This document shows, piece after piece, positions 10,752 to 22,500 of a DNA stretch of 64,000 nt. The position numbers and the translations under genes are program-made. How positions within the stretch are numbered: the first letter of the stretch is position 1; each line of letters starts with the position of its first letter. The notes beneath the pieces are model-generated. The model saw only the letters and a list, made by a program, of their open reading frames with translations, did no database searches and was not told where the DNA came from. The DNA comes from Linum tenue. Taxonomy: Eukaryota; Streptophyta; Magnoliopsida; Malpighiales; Linaceae. Location of the stretch: positions 40,538,002 to 40,602,001 of the forward strand of contig CAMGYJ010000005.1 of NCBI GenBank assembly GCA_946122785.1, written 5' to 3'.

Positions 10752-11363
10752 TCATTGGTCCCTTTGTCCTCTTGATTTTTTCCTTGTTTTGGTCATCGCC
10801 ATTGCCCTCGTCGTCCTCTTCACTGCTGTCTTCCTCATTGGTCCCTTTGTCCTCTTGATTTTTTTCCTTGTTTTGGTCATCGCCATTGCCCTCGTCGTCC
10901 TCTTCACTGCCCTCTTCCTCATTGGTGTCATTGTCCTCTTCACTGCTTTCCTTGTTTTGTTCCTTTTCTTTGTCCTCTTGATTTTTTCCTTGTTTTGTTC
11001 CTTTCCTTTGTCCTCTTGATTTTTTTCCTTGTTTTGGTCATCGCCATTGCCCTCGTCGTCCTCTTCACTGCTATCTTCCTCATCGGTCCCTTTGTCCTCT
11101 TGATTTTTTTCCTTGTTTTGGTCATCGCCATTGCCCTCGTCGTCCTCTTCACTGCCCTCTTCCTCATTGGTGTCATTGTCCTCTTCACTGCTTTCCTTGT
11201 TTTGTTCCTCTCCTTTGTCCTCTTGATTTTTTTCCTTGTTTTGCTCATCGTCATTACCCTCGTCATCCTCTTCACTTCCCTCTTCATTGCTTTCCTCGGT
11301 TGGCCTAGGAGATAGTTCCCAAGGTCTTGAGAATTTGTTGTAGTCAATCCTCAAGGACCTCAT
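10752..11363 (-). pseudogene. Acidic tandem-repeat protein (frameshifted)
   Basis: The frame begins MRSLRIDYNKFSRPWELSPR and continues into tandem blocks rich in Asp, Glu, Asn and Gln, such as SEEDDEGNGDDQNKEKNQED, each about 25-40 residues. Partway through, the frame changes from acidic blocks to a strongly basic alternative (KRTTRAMAMTKTRKK). The DNA repeats stay in register, so the change results from length differences in T-runs of the unit, a homopolymer slip rather than a designed domain. The repeats continue to about 10480 in shifted frames. The acidic frame is likely the original one, probably the C-terminal part or partner of the Athila ORF1-like protein upstream on the same strand. 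No catalytic motif was seen. Confidence 0.5.
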
Positions 11364-11393
11364 GATCTGATGGTTGCATTCGATGATGTAGCG

Positions 11394-11672
11394 TCAAGCT
11401 TCCTTCTCTCGATCGAGGCGGGAGAGAATGAGTGCATTTTGCTCCAGAATTTGGGCATTATGCCGACCCAATGCCTCAAAATGGGATATGTAGCTGTCGG
11501 TGGATGGTCCGGCTTGAGTCGTAGTTTGGTGATGTTGTGCAGGTTGTTCCGGAGTCTCCTCGACCATTTGCTGAACAACATGCTCCGATGCGTTTGCCTC
11601 ATCTATTGCAAGAGGTGGAGCAGGATGAGGGAGGCCAACAATGCCTACCACACCATTCTCCTTAACCACCAA
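11394..11672 (-). CDS. Possible downstream exon of the Athila ORF1-like gene
   Basis: A 92-codon open frame lying between the Athila ORF1-like exon and the acidic-repeat frame, on the same strand. Its C-terminal part (SHFEALGRHNAQILEQNAL...SRLDREK) has a heptad-like pattern that could form a short coiled coil. Position and strand fit an internal exon, but I could not fix both splice sites, and no conserved domain was recognised. It could also be a remnant of a longer single ORF. Confidence 0.35.
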   Translation of the reverse strand: MVVKENGVVGIVGLPHPAPPLAIDEANASEHVVQQMVEETPEQPAQHHQTTTQAGPSTDSYISHFEALGRHNAQILEQNALILSRLDREKEA

Positions 11673-11770
11673 ACACGGACGTGATCAATATCAGAAGCAT
11701 TAGTTACATTTGCTCAATGTTCAAAAGGAACTAGATTAGGAGGCTATCCAAAACTTGCACAAAATCAATC

Positions 11771-12868
11771 CTAGATTGTTTGAATCCCGACTAGTTCTGT
11801 TTTAGCATTCACTGTGAAAAGGAAAGTGTTGGTTGGAACATTTACCTTTGACAACAAATTTAGATCCGCAAGGTTTTTTTGGGAGATTGGTTGAGTGGAC
11901 TGGGCAATGGTGCAATGAGAACCCACCGGATCAATGCCAAAATGCCGAGCTAGCCTTGTGATGTAGGCACCTCCATGGATGGTCTTGATTTGTTTGTTGG
12001 AGGTCATCTTCTGTAGGGTTTTCAATATGACTAAACCAAGATGAATTGGGGGATCTTTTACCATAGAGAGGAAAAATTTCAAATCCCGCTTGGTCACACT
12101 CCCCGGGCTCCCCTCCCTAGCTGCCACAGAATGAGCGATAATGTTGTGGATGATACGCCACGGGGGAAGAAGATCATTCCCTTTATAGTGGGCAGGGTCA
12201 GACTTTGCCACATTGTTTTGTTTTACCCTTGTCCACATAGCATCGACCGATGGTGCTCTTGGATGATATATTTTCTCTGAAATAAAACCATGTCCATCTG
12301 TGGTGAGAAATCCTGGTGGGTATATCTGGAGTGCCTCTGTGAACTCAGTGATGCTCATCTGTCTCGCCTGTCCTCCAAGGCGAAAAGTTATGTTGTCTTC
12401 GGGCTTGTCGAGGTTAAACTCGGACATTCTCTTGATGGAGAGAGTGCTGAGGAACTCAATGGTAAGCTCTCGGTAGATGACCTCATTGATGGAGAGAACC
12501 TCACACCATGCCGGGAGACGGAGGCATGTGCGAACGGGGTTCGCTGCTCCGAGGCGCTCTAGGAGATCCCAATCAAAGCATCTTTGCTGCCCAAATGGGA
12601 GGGGAAGGAAGCGCTCCAAAGCCATCCTATGTTCGACGGGTAATTGGAGGAAGCCGTGAAGTCTCCCTCCTCCAAGTTGAGCCTCCGCTTGTGGTGGTGG
12701 TGGAGATGGTTGGCGTGCCCGTCCTTGGTTGTTTGTGCGTTGTCGTTTGGGGGGAGTGTCTCGTTCTTGGGTTTGGCGGCGACAACAAGAAGGAGCCTTC
12801 CTTTTAGCAGGTGAGGCTGATGGTTGCCGGGTTTTTTGTTTAGCTTTCCCCATTCCTACAAAAACCAA
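11771..12868 (-). CDS. Athila ORF1-like plant transposon protein
   Basis: A 365-codon frame. The first ~75 residues are basic and Pro/Gln-rich (GKAKQKTRQPSASPAKRKAP), a plausible nuclear-localisation segment. The body has phrases typical of the Athila ORF-1/putative plant transposon protein family: WCEVLSINEVIYRELTIEFL near residue 120, then FRLGGQARQMSITEFTEAL, and a later block with NIIAHSVAAREG and GGAYITRLARHFGI. The biochemical role of this family is unknown; in Athila elements it lies in the env-like region downstream of pol. No protease, reverse transcriptase or integrase is nearby, so this is a stand-alone or relic copy. It may be spliced to the downstream exon-like frame and the acidic repeats. 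Confidence 0.6.
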   Translation of the reverse strand: MVFVGMGKAKQKTRQPSASPAKRKAPSCCRRQTQERDTPPKRQRTNNQGRARQPSPPPPQAEAQLGGGRLHGFLQLPVEHRMALERFLPLPFGQQRCFDWDLLERLGAANPVRTCLRLPAWCEVLSINEVIYRELTIEFLSTLSIKRMSEFNLDKPEDNITFRLGGQARQMSITEFTEALQIYPPGFLTTDGHGFISEKIYHPRAPSVDAMWTRVKQNNVAKSDPAHYKGNDLLPPWRIIHNIIAHSVAAREGSPGSVTKRDLKFFLSMVKDPPIHLGLVILKTLQKMTSNKQIKTIHGGAYITRLARHFGIDPVGSHCTIAQSTQPISQKNLADLNLLSKVNVPTNTFLFTVNAKTELVGIQTI

Positions 12869-14035
12869 CTAAGCACATTTAGTCTTTAGTGAATGAGAGG
12901 GAAAAGAATTATGCATAAGCATATGCAATTCACAAATCAAGGAATCTGGTATGCTTTACATTTTTCAACAAAGATACTGGAAGATATAGACTTACAGACT
13001 TCTCCCTTGACGTCTCTTTGAGTATTCCATCCTCGTCGATCTCCAAGGTATCCTCTACTATTGTAACTCCCCTTGGAGTTGGGGTGATACCGGACAGAAC
13101 AAATTTTCCAAGCTAGATGCAATCCTTGGTTAGGGGTCTTTCACCCATTGCATCCCTCCCACTCAAAACTTCTCTCTATGTATTTCGATCTCTCTGTATT
13201 TCAATCTCTCTCTGTATTTCGATCTCCATCTCTTTGCTTCCTTCCTTGTCCAAGGATAGTATCCAGCTTGGAAAATTTGTTCTCCTTGCTTCCTTCCTTA
13301 GAGATCGACGAGGTTGTATACTCAATATGACGTCAAGGGTGAAGATCCCAGGAGCATTCTAATCACGTCTACACCATCAATTGCTAGATCAAGTAGCACA
13401 TTATTACTATGTCAAACTAAGATGAATATGATGATTTCACAGCATAAAGGTTAGCCATTATGAAGAACAGTTCAGTCAGCACTAAGAAAATACCAAAAAA
13501 CAAAGAGAGAGCATTGCAAGAACAGTAGAATGACATTGAGGAGGCTGCTGCGGGGTGAAGATAGAAGAAGAACAAACCATGAAGCCTTCTGGAGAAGTCA
13601 TCCCACCAATTCAAAACCCTAATTCAGACCAACCACAATTGGGCAACTAAACCCTAAAAAATGCAAGAAACTAGAGAAGAGTGCTGTTGTGGTTAAGAAG
13701 AACTCACCAGAGGCGCTGTGGGGATCGAAGTGGAACAGAAGGCAGGGACTCGTGGGGAAATGGTCGCCGTCGCCGCTAAACCTTGGAGCAGTTACCAGGA
13801 CGAGGAGTTGGGGGGAAGTGTTCGGCAGCGGAAGATTCTTGAGTCGAGGGTGAGCGAGCGATGGCGAGTGAGAGCGAGCGAGCGATGGCGAGGGAGAGCG
13901 AGCGAGGGCGAGGGTCGGGGGTCGAAGTAGAACAGAGGGAGAAGAGGGTTGGGGGTCGAAGTAGAATAGAGGGTTGGGGGGTCGGGTTCTAGTAGAACAT
14001 ACGAAGAATCTAATAGGGAGTTTAAAATGTTAGGG
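12869..14035. other. Upstream region of the Athila ORF1-like gene
   Basis: No supported gene. Around 13170-13240 CTCTGTATTTCGATCTC-like words repeat, and around 13850-13960 GAGCGAGCGATGGCGAG-like and GGGGGTCGAAGTAGAA-like words repeat. Minus-strand promoter sequence for the 11.8-12.9 kb gene would lie here, but no TATA box could be chosen with confidence. Confidence 0.4.
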
Positions 14036-14403
14036 TTCCCATCTCACGGCATTTATCCCGGGCGTGATATTGCCCGTGAACCTCTCTGGAATCGTGAGAA
14101 TTTACAGATAATATTGCCCGTGAACATCTCACGGCTTATTCTCACGCCCGTGGGAATTTATAGATGAGCCGTGAGATGTCCATCATTCATATCCAAAAAC
14201 ACGGCTCATCTTACGCCCGTGAGATTTAACAGAGGGGTCGTGAGATGTCCATCATTCATATCCAAAACACGGCTCATCTCACGGCCGTGGTAATGACGAC
14301 GGCAACCCGTGAAACTCTCTGGAACTCCCCCCTTTTTATGGAAAAAATCTCACGGTACATCTCCCGGCCGTGAGATTCCAGTTATGAGGCGTGTCTTTGG
14401 ATT

Positions 14404-14850
14404 TAAGCTGCGAACATCACACGGCTTATTCTCACGCCCGTGAGACTTTACAGAGGGCCGTGAGATGTCCATCATTCATATCCAAAAACACGGCTCGTCT
14501 CACGGCCGTGATACCGTCGAATGAAACCCGTGAAAACCTCTGGGAAACTGAGAAGTGCATTTTTACATCCACGGTCTCTCTCACGGCCTATCTCACAGCC
14601 GTGATATTTCCAGAATTACAAATCCAAAAACACGCCTTCTTTCACGGCCGTGGGATTTCCAGAATTGGCCGTGAGATTTCCAGAAATAGTCTGCACAGAC
14701 ATTTACCTGTAGAACTAACCCTTGTACTTATTATAATGGTGTAAGTAACATAATATACTGTTTTTGAAAACTACAAGCTTATGAAAAGATGAGTCATAAT
14801 GTTCTTTGAAGCTAGACACGAGCATTACATAGATCCATTCAATGTCACTA
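14404..14850. repeat. CACGGCCGTG-rich direct repeat, right copy
   Basis: This copy matches 9855-10265 along most of its length. Differences are a ~40-bp insertion around 14712-14760 and scattered substitutions. More CACGGCCGTG-type words extend leftwards to about 14040, where related units repeat several times (CATCATTCATATCCAAAA occurs three times). It may be the 3' region of the FAR1-like remnant. Confidence 0.8.
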
Positions 14851-14918
14851 GATACTAACTTGCACAAAACAAACATTACAAGATGAAACATAATGTAGTT
14901 TGAAGTCGAACACTAGCA

Positions 14919-15511
14919 TTACAGGTTGTGCTTGGATCGTTTGGGAAGTAGAACAGATTCTTGAGTCTCCACGTGAAAGCTGCTTTCACCTGCTCCTATG
15001 GACTCGAAGTTGTATTCTTGTTGCGTGAAATGACTATCACCTGCACCTGCTTCAGCCATTCTTTTCAGCGGACAATTTCTGATTGTATGTTTAGGACGCC
15101 TACAATACTTGCACAACCGTGTTTTCACTTGAGGTTGCTTCACATTCCCTTTACTTCGAACTGGATGGGGGTCCTTAATAAACTGAGAGGAGTTCACTCC
15201 AACATCCGTAGTAGCATTATTTGTTTTGTTGGTTGTTTCTTCACTTATTGTCTTCACTCGCAATGTCAAGTCTTCAATCAACCCTTTGGCAGTATGAAAT
15301 GCTTCATCCGAACTCACAGCATAATGGCACATTCTACTACATTGACCATCGATTCAGTTGAGTTGGAGGAGAAGGGAGATGGGATAATCTTACCCTCTTC
15401 AGGAGCTCCAACCTTATGGAGGCCAATTGGAATAATATGACGACGAAGAAGATCAGAGGAGCCACGATAGACCTCTGATGTTGCAGATCCTCGTCGCCTT
15501 CCGTGGTTCAA
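14919..15511 (-). pseudogene. FAR1/MULE-type zinc-knuckle remnant
   Basis: The longer frame (137 codons from 15332) begins MCHYAVSSDEAFHTAKGLIE and includes RLCKYCRRPKHTIRNCPLKR, a CX2CX4HX4C zinc knuckle like that at the C-terminus of FAR1-related proteins and MULE transposases. An overlapping frame from 15511 (MNHGRRRGSATSEVYRGSSD...) runs into the same place, so the two are probably one coding region broken by a frameshift or joined by a short intron near 15320-15340. The DDE transposase core and SWIM finger are missing. This is best read as the tail of a FAR1-related or MULE-derived gene, not a working factor. Confidence 0.5.
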
Positions 15512-15751
15512 TCTGGGAAACGGGAAATCTCAGTCCGCGCCTTCTCATTCTTCGTAATCTTTCTTTTTCGTTCGTTGTTTTATGTTTGTTACTTTGTTCT
15601 GTTTAGTTCTTCCTTTTTTTTTTTGGTTAAGACGATGCATCGCAATGGATACGGCTGACGTCTGACGAGATAACACATAGTGGGGGTTATGTGTCTAATG
15701 GTTACAATGGTAATTGCCAAGTTTATCAAATAATTGGTTTGGTTAATTTAT

Positions 15752-16251
15752 GGGTTAATATATTTGTATGACCTGAACTTTTCACATAATAAACATCCTG
15801 ACCAATCTTTTCGATCTATAACATCATGTCCTGAACTATACACCAAAGTAACGAAATTGACCAAACCCGAAAATTGACCGTTATCTTGGACGGTCAAACG
15901 CGTTGACTAACGGTCAACACGCCACGTCAACACCTTTCACTTAAAAAATTATATTTTCCACCAATTACTATTTATTTTTTCCATTTTGAATTATAAAAAA
16001 TTAAAATTTGGAAAATTTGGTTTTAAACTTTTTTATTTAATTATTTTTTCATACAATGTGGAATCCATGTCATCAATAATGGGTGACTGGACAATGACCT
16101 AGCACGTTGACCGTTAGTCAACACGTTTGACCATCTAAGATAACGGTCAATTTTCGAGTTTGGTCAATTTCGTTACTTTGGTGTATAGTTCAGGCCGTGA
16201 GTGTTTATTATGTGAAAAGTTCAGACCATCACCATACAAATATATTAACCA
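15752..16251. mobile_element. MITE with ~190-bp terminal inverted repeats
   Basis: The left arm starts GGGTTAATATATTTGTATG and runs through GAACTTTTCACATAATAAAC and GTTGACTAACGGTCAAC. The right arm carries the reverse complements in reverse order, ending CATACAAATATATTAACC. The centre (about 15945-16070) is a short AT-rich spacer. TAATTTAT lies at or next to both edges, so an 8-9 bp MULE-type TSD is likely but not sharp. No ORF. The GTTGAC/GGTCAAC wording resembles the ends of the Pack-MULE at 34.9 kb. Confidence 0.75.
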
Positions 16252-16294
16252 TAATTTATTAATTGGATTAACCAATATAATATAACATAACAAT

Positions 16295-17204
16295 TCTTAT
16301 ATATTAAGGCCAATCCTCTAAAAGTGACATGTGGCAATCTTTAAAGGAGACATATGACAACATTTTCTTATCTTTTCCTTTTAACTTATGTTGTCCATAT
16401 TTCATTTCTCCCTATTTCTTATATTTTGTTTGTTGTTCTTAAATCGATTTGTTGTTCGTATTTGATTTTGATGCTTACTTATCTCTCTCGGTCGAGACAT
16501 GCTTTCGTATTTGATTTTTCATTATCAATCATCTCTCCCGCTCGAGGTCGTATATGACGTCAACGATAAAAATCTATCACTCCCAATCGAGAAGAACGAA
16601 AAATGATTTGCAAGCGTATTCGCATCACGTGTAAATCGGTTAAGCATTTTCCAATTTCGAATTCTTATAGATTGACAATCTTTGTGAGTTTTCTGTCTAT
16701 TCAACTACATATCGGTTGGTCACGCGTGTTTCAACTACGTGTGTTCCGACGATCCATTTTTCATTTTTGAATCCTTATCGATAGGAAAAAGAGGACCACA
16801 TTAATTGATTTCAACTAGAAGTTCGTATTTGGTTTTGCCTCATTATTTATCTTTTTAGCGTTTTGCTAGATCCGAGTACCCCCGCAAGGCGGGACAACGG
16901 AGTCACTATAGTAGTACTCATTGAAGAACAAGAGAACCACATTAGTGATTTTCAAAATGTGTTTGTTGTTCCCCAATCGGTACCTATTCATTGGCCAACG
17001 AGTCCATTTTTTTATTTCACCTTATTGCAAAATGTGCTTTTTCGATTCTTATTTGGCTACTTAGATGTTCCTATTCATCAAATGAGAGCTAGATCTGCAT
17101 GTTTTTTGGTTTGTTTCTTTACAGTTAGTTTATTCCCTCCTACAATCACATGTAACATTTCACATTACTCGCTTACGCGAAGCGCAACGAGCGGGCATGT
17201 CTAG
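16295..17204 (+). mobile_element. Non-autonomous Helitron
   Basis: The left end starts TCTTATATATTAAGGCCAAT, a 5' form widespread in plant Helitrons. The right end is CTAG followed by T, matching the CTRR|T rule, with a short G/C-rich hairpin-forming stretch (GCTTACGCGAAGC) about 20 bp upstream. There are no TIRs and no TSD, as expected for rolling-circle transposons. No RepHel ORF is present, so it is non-autonomous. A 113-codon frame at 16863-17204 inside it has no recognisable domain. Confidence 0.65.
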
Positions 17205-19430
17205 TATATATTAATTCGTAATATATAATGAATGAAGTATAACACATAGTTAATGTAAATACAAGCAAGTAAACAATTATGTTACAGTCACTAGAAGTAG
17301 CCACCTAATAAAATTATATGCCAATGATACGGGGTTAATGAATTGTGTATGTCCGTGTGAATTGACTTGGTCTCTTAGAAATTATCAAAGGATAAAATAC
17401 TCTTCCTTTTCAACTTTTCATCCTACATAATGGATGAGATTTATCTAAATTAAGTGTCCAATTGTCGTTGTGTATTCTCTATAAGAATACTACTATTTAG
17501 GAACAATAATAGTTTTTTATGGATAAAAAAGGGAGAAGTTCCAGACTTTTGAGTGATATGCAATTTATTAAGTACGATAGTAAAATATATTAGGTTTATG
17601 ACTAATTTCTCAATTGGTTTGATTGGTTATGAGTAAATGAATCCTTATCAAACCCTTTAAACTAAACAAGCTAAAACTTTTGATCAAACCAAGCCAACTA
17701 TCAGTTAAAATGATTACAATGATAGCCACACCATTTGAACAACCGAGTTGGGCTTAGCTTCTTGGGGCTTGTTCTTCTATTATGCAGAATTCATAAGTTT
17801 GGGCTCACTTCTTCCTTTCCTCTGACACAATCAGTTATAGGTTTTCATAAAAAAGTATTTTAATTTTTGTAAGCGTCGTTATTACTTCATAATTTATGGA
17901 ATACTTGTTTGATTCATTGCCAATATCCAATGCATGACTTTGGAATGATGATTATGTTTTCCAGCGAGGAAAACTCTTGTGTTTGATTTTAATTAATGCA
18001 CTTTGACTTCTTGAACAAAGACAAATTACAAGGTTCACACCTCTCCAAACAATGTTCGAATGAGGGTGTTTGATGTTTTTGATGGCTAAGAAAACTAAGT
18101 TATGTCACCCTACTCCTATGGAGAATCAGTGAGAGCTCCAGTAACTAAAAGCTGTATCTATGGAGGTTCAGTGAGAGCTCCAGAAAGTAAGAACTTCAAC
18201 TATGGCTACATTGCAAGGAAAGTATAAGTTTGACATGTGGTGTCAAATGTTTGGTTGTGGAACCCTTGCTTCATCTTTGTTTCTCCTATTTATAGTCATC
18301 CCTTGTAACCGCCATATATCTGCCTCTTGTAACCACCGCCTCCCCTGCTTGGTGCTTGATGTAGCTTGCTTGATTTCTTAACCTCCTTACTTGCTTGCTG
18401 ACCACTTGGTATCTTCATGGATTCCCTTGACAATTAGCCCCTTGTGCCATGGAGACATCTTGCTTGCTGAGTGAGGGATTCTTGCTTAGTGATACTCATG
18501 TTGGCATGAGGTCATGCTCAACACTAGGGTGCTTAGGGAAATCAATGGATGTACACCGGCCTCTTTGGGATGGCATCATGCTTGTAGGGTCTTAACAACT
18601 GGCCTCTTTGGGGTGTTTGGTGAGTCACCGGGTGTGTGTTGAGGTACCTTGTATGAAGCTCAAAATTTCATCATTTAGGCACATCTTAAACCAATTTAAT
18701 TAATATGGTTAAGTTGGCCTTATAAACCACTACCACTTTTTGAAAATAATCAATGCGGTATCAAGTGATGTTTTTTAGTGGTAAACAGATTCAAAACGAA
18801 ATCCTACAATTTTTTTTATTCAAAACGAAAGTGTTGCTAGCGAACTAAGGATCCACAAGATGATGAATCATTTATGCGTTTCGTGATTAACTTATGATTG
18901 ATTCTATCTTTATGTGACTTGTTATGCAAGTGATCTAATGAAAAAATACAATCTCAATGTATTTATTTTCCCTATTTATCTTTTGACATAATTATTTATT
19001 GTCACATATACGTAAAGATAGATAACAATAGGCCAAATTAATATGCACTACCCTGAAATTATGCATACTTTATAATCAAATTCCAAACCCTTATTAATTT
19101 AGTGATTGAGATTTAAATGAATGTTTTTAATTCCGTACTTTTCTTAATTGGAAAATGTATGCTTTCATTTCAACTTGGATTTTAAAATACTTACATAGAA
19201 AAAATGAAGATATTAGAACAATATTTATTTTGATATATGTCGAATCAAAATATACGATCATGCAGATGCCACTCTACTATGTCATTTTATCAAATATGTC
19301 CTACTATTTTTTTTTATGAATCGGGTATCTTTAATTTCATCAAAAATAGCACTAGCAACATCCTTGCTAGTTAGGAATTTGCAGACTAAAACCTTCACCT
19401 ATATACTGCGATACACAAAAGGAATCATAT
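17205..19430. other. Gene-free region
   Basis: AT-rich sequence without convincing ORFs. A small direct repeat of GTGAGAGCTCCAG occurs near 18128 and 18172. No RNA gene, terminal repeat or coding domain was recognised. Confidence 0.5.
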
Positions 19431-19439
19431 AAATTTCTA

Positions 19440-19870
19440 CCAAAAAACCTATAACTTCCTCTCGTATAACCTTGCACAACCGTCCCTACACTGACCCGAA
19501 TGCACCCTGCCGCACCTTTCTCGCCACACCACGCTCACCAAACTTTGCCACATAGCTCGGCCAACTTGTGACTTCACCGTTTGAGACCCAAAACCCTGCT
19601 GTAACCAAACCAGCTCATTGTCCAGAGGAGAAAACACCCCTGAACCCCTGCCAAATAGCGTGCAGATCAATTTTCTATACATCATACATTCTGCGAACAG
19701 ATGATCTGAAGTTTCCAACGAACAGTTACAGAACACACAACTCAAACTACCATCAAATTCCCATTTCAACATCTTTTCTTTTGTACTAACCGCTCTATTC
19801 AGAATTAACCAAGCAATGAATCTGTTTCAAGGGATGGAACTTCCCTTCCATAAAAGATTAAACCATGCTA
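19440..19870 (-). pseudogene. LINE (L1-type) reverse-transcriptase zinc-binding fragment
   Basis: Read on the minus strand, the frame gives FNLLWKGSSIP, a stop, then NRFIAWLILNRAVSTKEKML, followed by LSCVFCNCSLETSDHLFAEC. This is the conserved zf-RVT pattern of plant LINEs: a W...F..WL...RL.TK block, then CVFC...E..DHLF..C. The reverse transcriptase itself is absent and at least one in-frame stop interrupts it. It is a dead 5'- and 3'-truncated relic. Flanking CTCTACTATGTCATTTTATC-type sequence on the left and related inverted words near 20350-20420 suggest it landed in another repeat. Confidence 0.7.
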
Positions 19871-21229
19871 CTTGCTTCCTTTTTGGCCTTAAAGTTCCCT
19901 AGACTCTCCTTATTGAGAAAGTCTCCATTCTTTCTTGATCCCAGTAAACATCCTGCCCCTGCTGATGAAAGAATGTGCAGACCTTTTGTCTCGTTTTTAG
20001 AATCCATTTCCAGTTCCATGCCTTCATATTTTGGAAAAATGATAAAATATGCTCTTTTGTTAAAATTTACATTAAAAAAATCATCAACCATGTTTGAACC
20101 GAGATTTAGACGACCAGACATCGGCAAATGGGAGGGAAAATGTCAGTTTAGTCCTCTAATTTATTTCTCCAGGTCTCGTTAAAGTAAAACTATTAGAGGT
20201 ATTTGACTATACAGAAGAACCAAAAAAATTCTAAAGTGAAATTATTAGGGATATTTTAGACATTTGTGTCGCCCAAACCGAGGTTCGACCGTGGTTGACG
20301 ACTTTGGGATGAAAATGCTAGCATAGGGGGATATATGATCATTATTCCAAAGTACATGGACATGTTTGATGTAAGCAATATAGAGAGGCATGTATAATAA
20401 AATGACCTAGCAAAGGGACATATTATATCTATAATCCATCATGCATATCACCAATGTATACATTTGTAACATCATAATATATATTGCTTATTACCATGGT
20501 AAGACAAAGCAACAAATAGTTATAAACAATTTAACTTCGTAAATGTAACACACCCCTACACAATGAGAGCTTTTCATAGTGATCTAAGATCTTTGTAAGA
20601 GAGTACAAGAAGCGGAGACTCAACCTCGATGAGCTTTGGCTCTATATGAGCAAGATGGTTGGGCAAAAAATTCCATTATGATAAATTTCTTATTTCCTAA
20701 CACTTCACATCATGTATCTAACAAGTGTTGGGAAAAACCTCTGACTTTCCCGCTTCGTGAAGTTAAGATAGGCACTTAGGAATTAAGGTGGTAATGGGAG
20801 CACAGGAGTATAATTCTCCAATTTGGAGAATTCTTCTACTAATGAAGAATAGTAGGTTTACAAGAATAACTCACTCTATGGTGGCTCACTCAAGCTTTAG
20901 CATAGAAACTTCTCAAGCTATCTCTATTTTCTCTCAAAGAGGCTCTCAACTCTTTCACTCTAAGAAGTGGATTCTCTCCTTTTGCTAGGATGGTTACAAA
21001 TGGATGGCTAGGATTGATTTAATCTTACGGTTTTGGATGAGTCTCCAGAACTCTTCACACAAATATCTTCCTACACGAAAAATATCTACATACAACTATC
21101 TCTTCTCTAGAATTCTCTAGGGAAGTCTACACAACCCCACAAAGGTTCCACACGTCCCAGAATATTCTAGAGGATTCCAGACTATGAATTGGACTAGTAC
21201 TAATTGAATAATATGTAGTCTTATATTGG
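19871..21229. other. Gene-free region
   Basis: Short ORFs only, none with a domain I recognise. Plus-strand words near 20335-20420 are inverted relatives of those near 19260-19310. Confidence 0.4.
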
Positions 21230-22500
21230 CATCCTCGTGAATATGAGTTCACTTTGTATAGAATGATTCGTTTGTAGTGAATATGAGTTGAGAATTATAT
21301 TGAATTGAGTTAACCACAATTACTAGTTTATGAACGATGAATACTAGTTCAAACATACAGAGAATTACTTTCAGAATGATTAATATTAGTTCAAACATAC
21401 AAAATACTGGTTCGAATAAGAAATTAGTAATATGTATATTTTGAACTAGTATTCGTCGTTGCATCTGTTGGGCTTAAACATGAACTATTATTATACGAGC
21501 TATCATTGAAAAACATACAGACTGCTATTAAAATTATATCAACAAGTATCCAACACATAGACAAACAAATACTCTGGACATAAACAAATATTACTAACAG
21601 ACGAAAGTATTCATAACAAGCGAAATATGTTTTGAAGTTGTATTATTATTCTGCAAAGTAGTATACAAAAGGTTACAACAAGTATTCATCATGCACCAAA
21701 TCAATTATTGGTAATTAACTAGTATTAATCTCATTGAAAGAAGTATTCATTATCCAGCCAACTGGTATTCAATACACGTTTTGTAATGTTTGAATGTACA
21801 TAATACTAGATTCTTATGTACCAAAATATGTTTTTTATTCATTTTCAATAATGTATACTAATTGGTTTACACTAATATGCGAATTGTTATCGTGCCCCAC
21901 ATTTCCAATTGACTAGTTTAACAAATATTTGATGAGGTATCAAGCAATCTGTACATATTGCTGAGTTCTTCAGGACCAACAAATATTTGACATAAATGCA
22001 CAAATATTCATTAGGTGTCGAACAAATATTCGTAATCACACGAACCACTATTGAAAAACATATACAAATTTAATATTTGTCGAGTAAACACTGAATATTA
22101 GTTAACTTGGTTTTAAATATGAGTTTACATAGTATCAAATATTAGTTGATAATTGTTGACTTGTTACTGAATATGAATAGACTTGGTATTGAATATAAGT
22201 ATCAAATTGTTGAATATTAGTTTCTCTAGTACTGAACATGTGTTTGCCAAATATTTCTCTAATACTAAATATGGGTTGACTTGTTTATGTGTTGAGTAAA
22301 CATTGAATAACAGTTAACTTGGTATTGAATATGAGTTTACCTGACATCAAATATTAGTTGAACTAGTATTTAAGATTATTGATTTATTTGACTTAATATT
22401 TGTTGACTTGGTACCGAATATGAGTAGACTTGGTGTTGAATATGAGTATCAAATAATATAAGTTTCTCTGCTATCGAATATTGGGTTTATCAAAGGGATG
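21230..22500. repeat. Degenerate AT-rich repeat field
   Basis: Variants of GAATATGAGTTGACTTGGTA and GAATATTAGTT recur many times, with loosely spaced partners such as CTAGTATT and ACAAATATT. The repeats are too diverged to give a fixed period. No coding potential. Confidence 0.6.

Noticed and set aside
10472..11315. Plus-strand hydrophobic ORFs rich in Leu, Val and Phe (up to 128 codons), like membrane proteins
   Set aside because: They are antisense shadows of the acidic GAA/GAC-rich repeats, which always read as Leu/Phe/Val-rich on the opposite strand.
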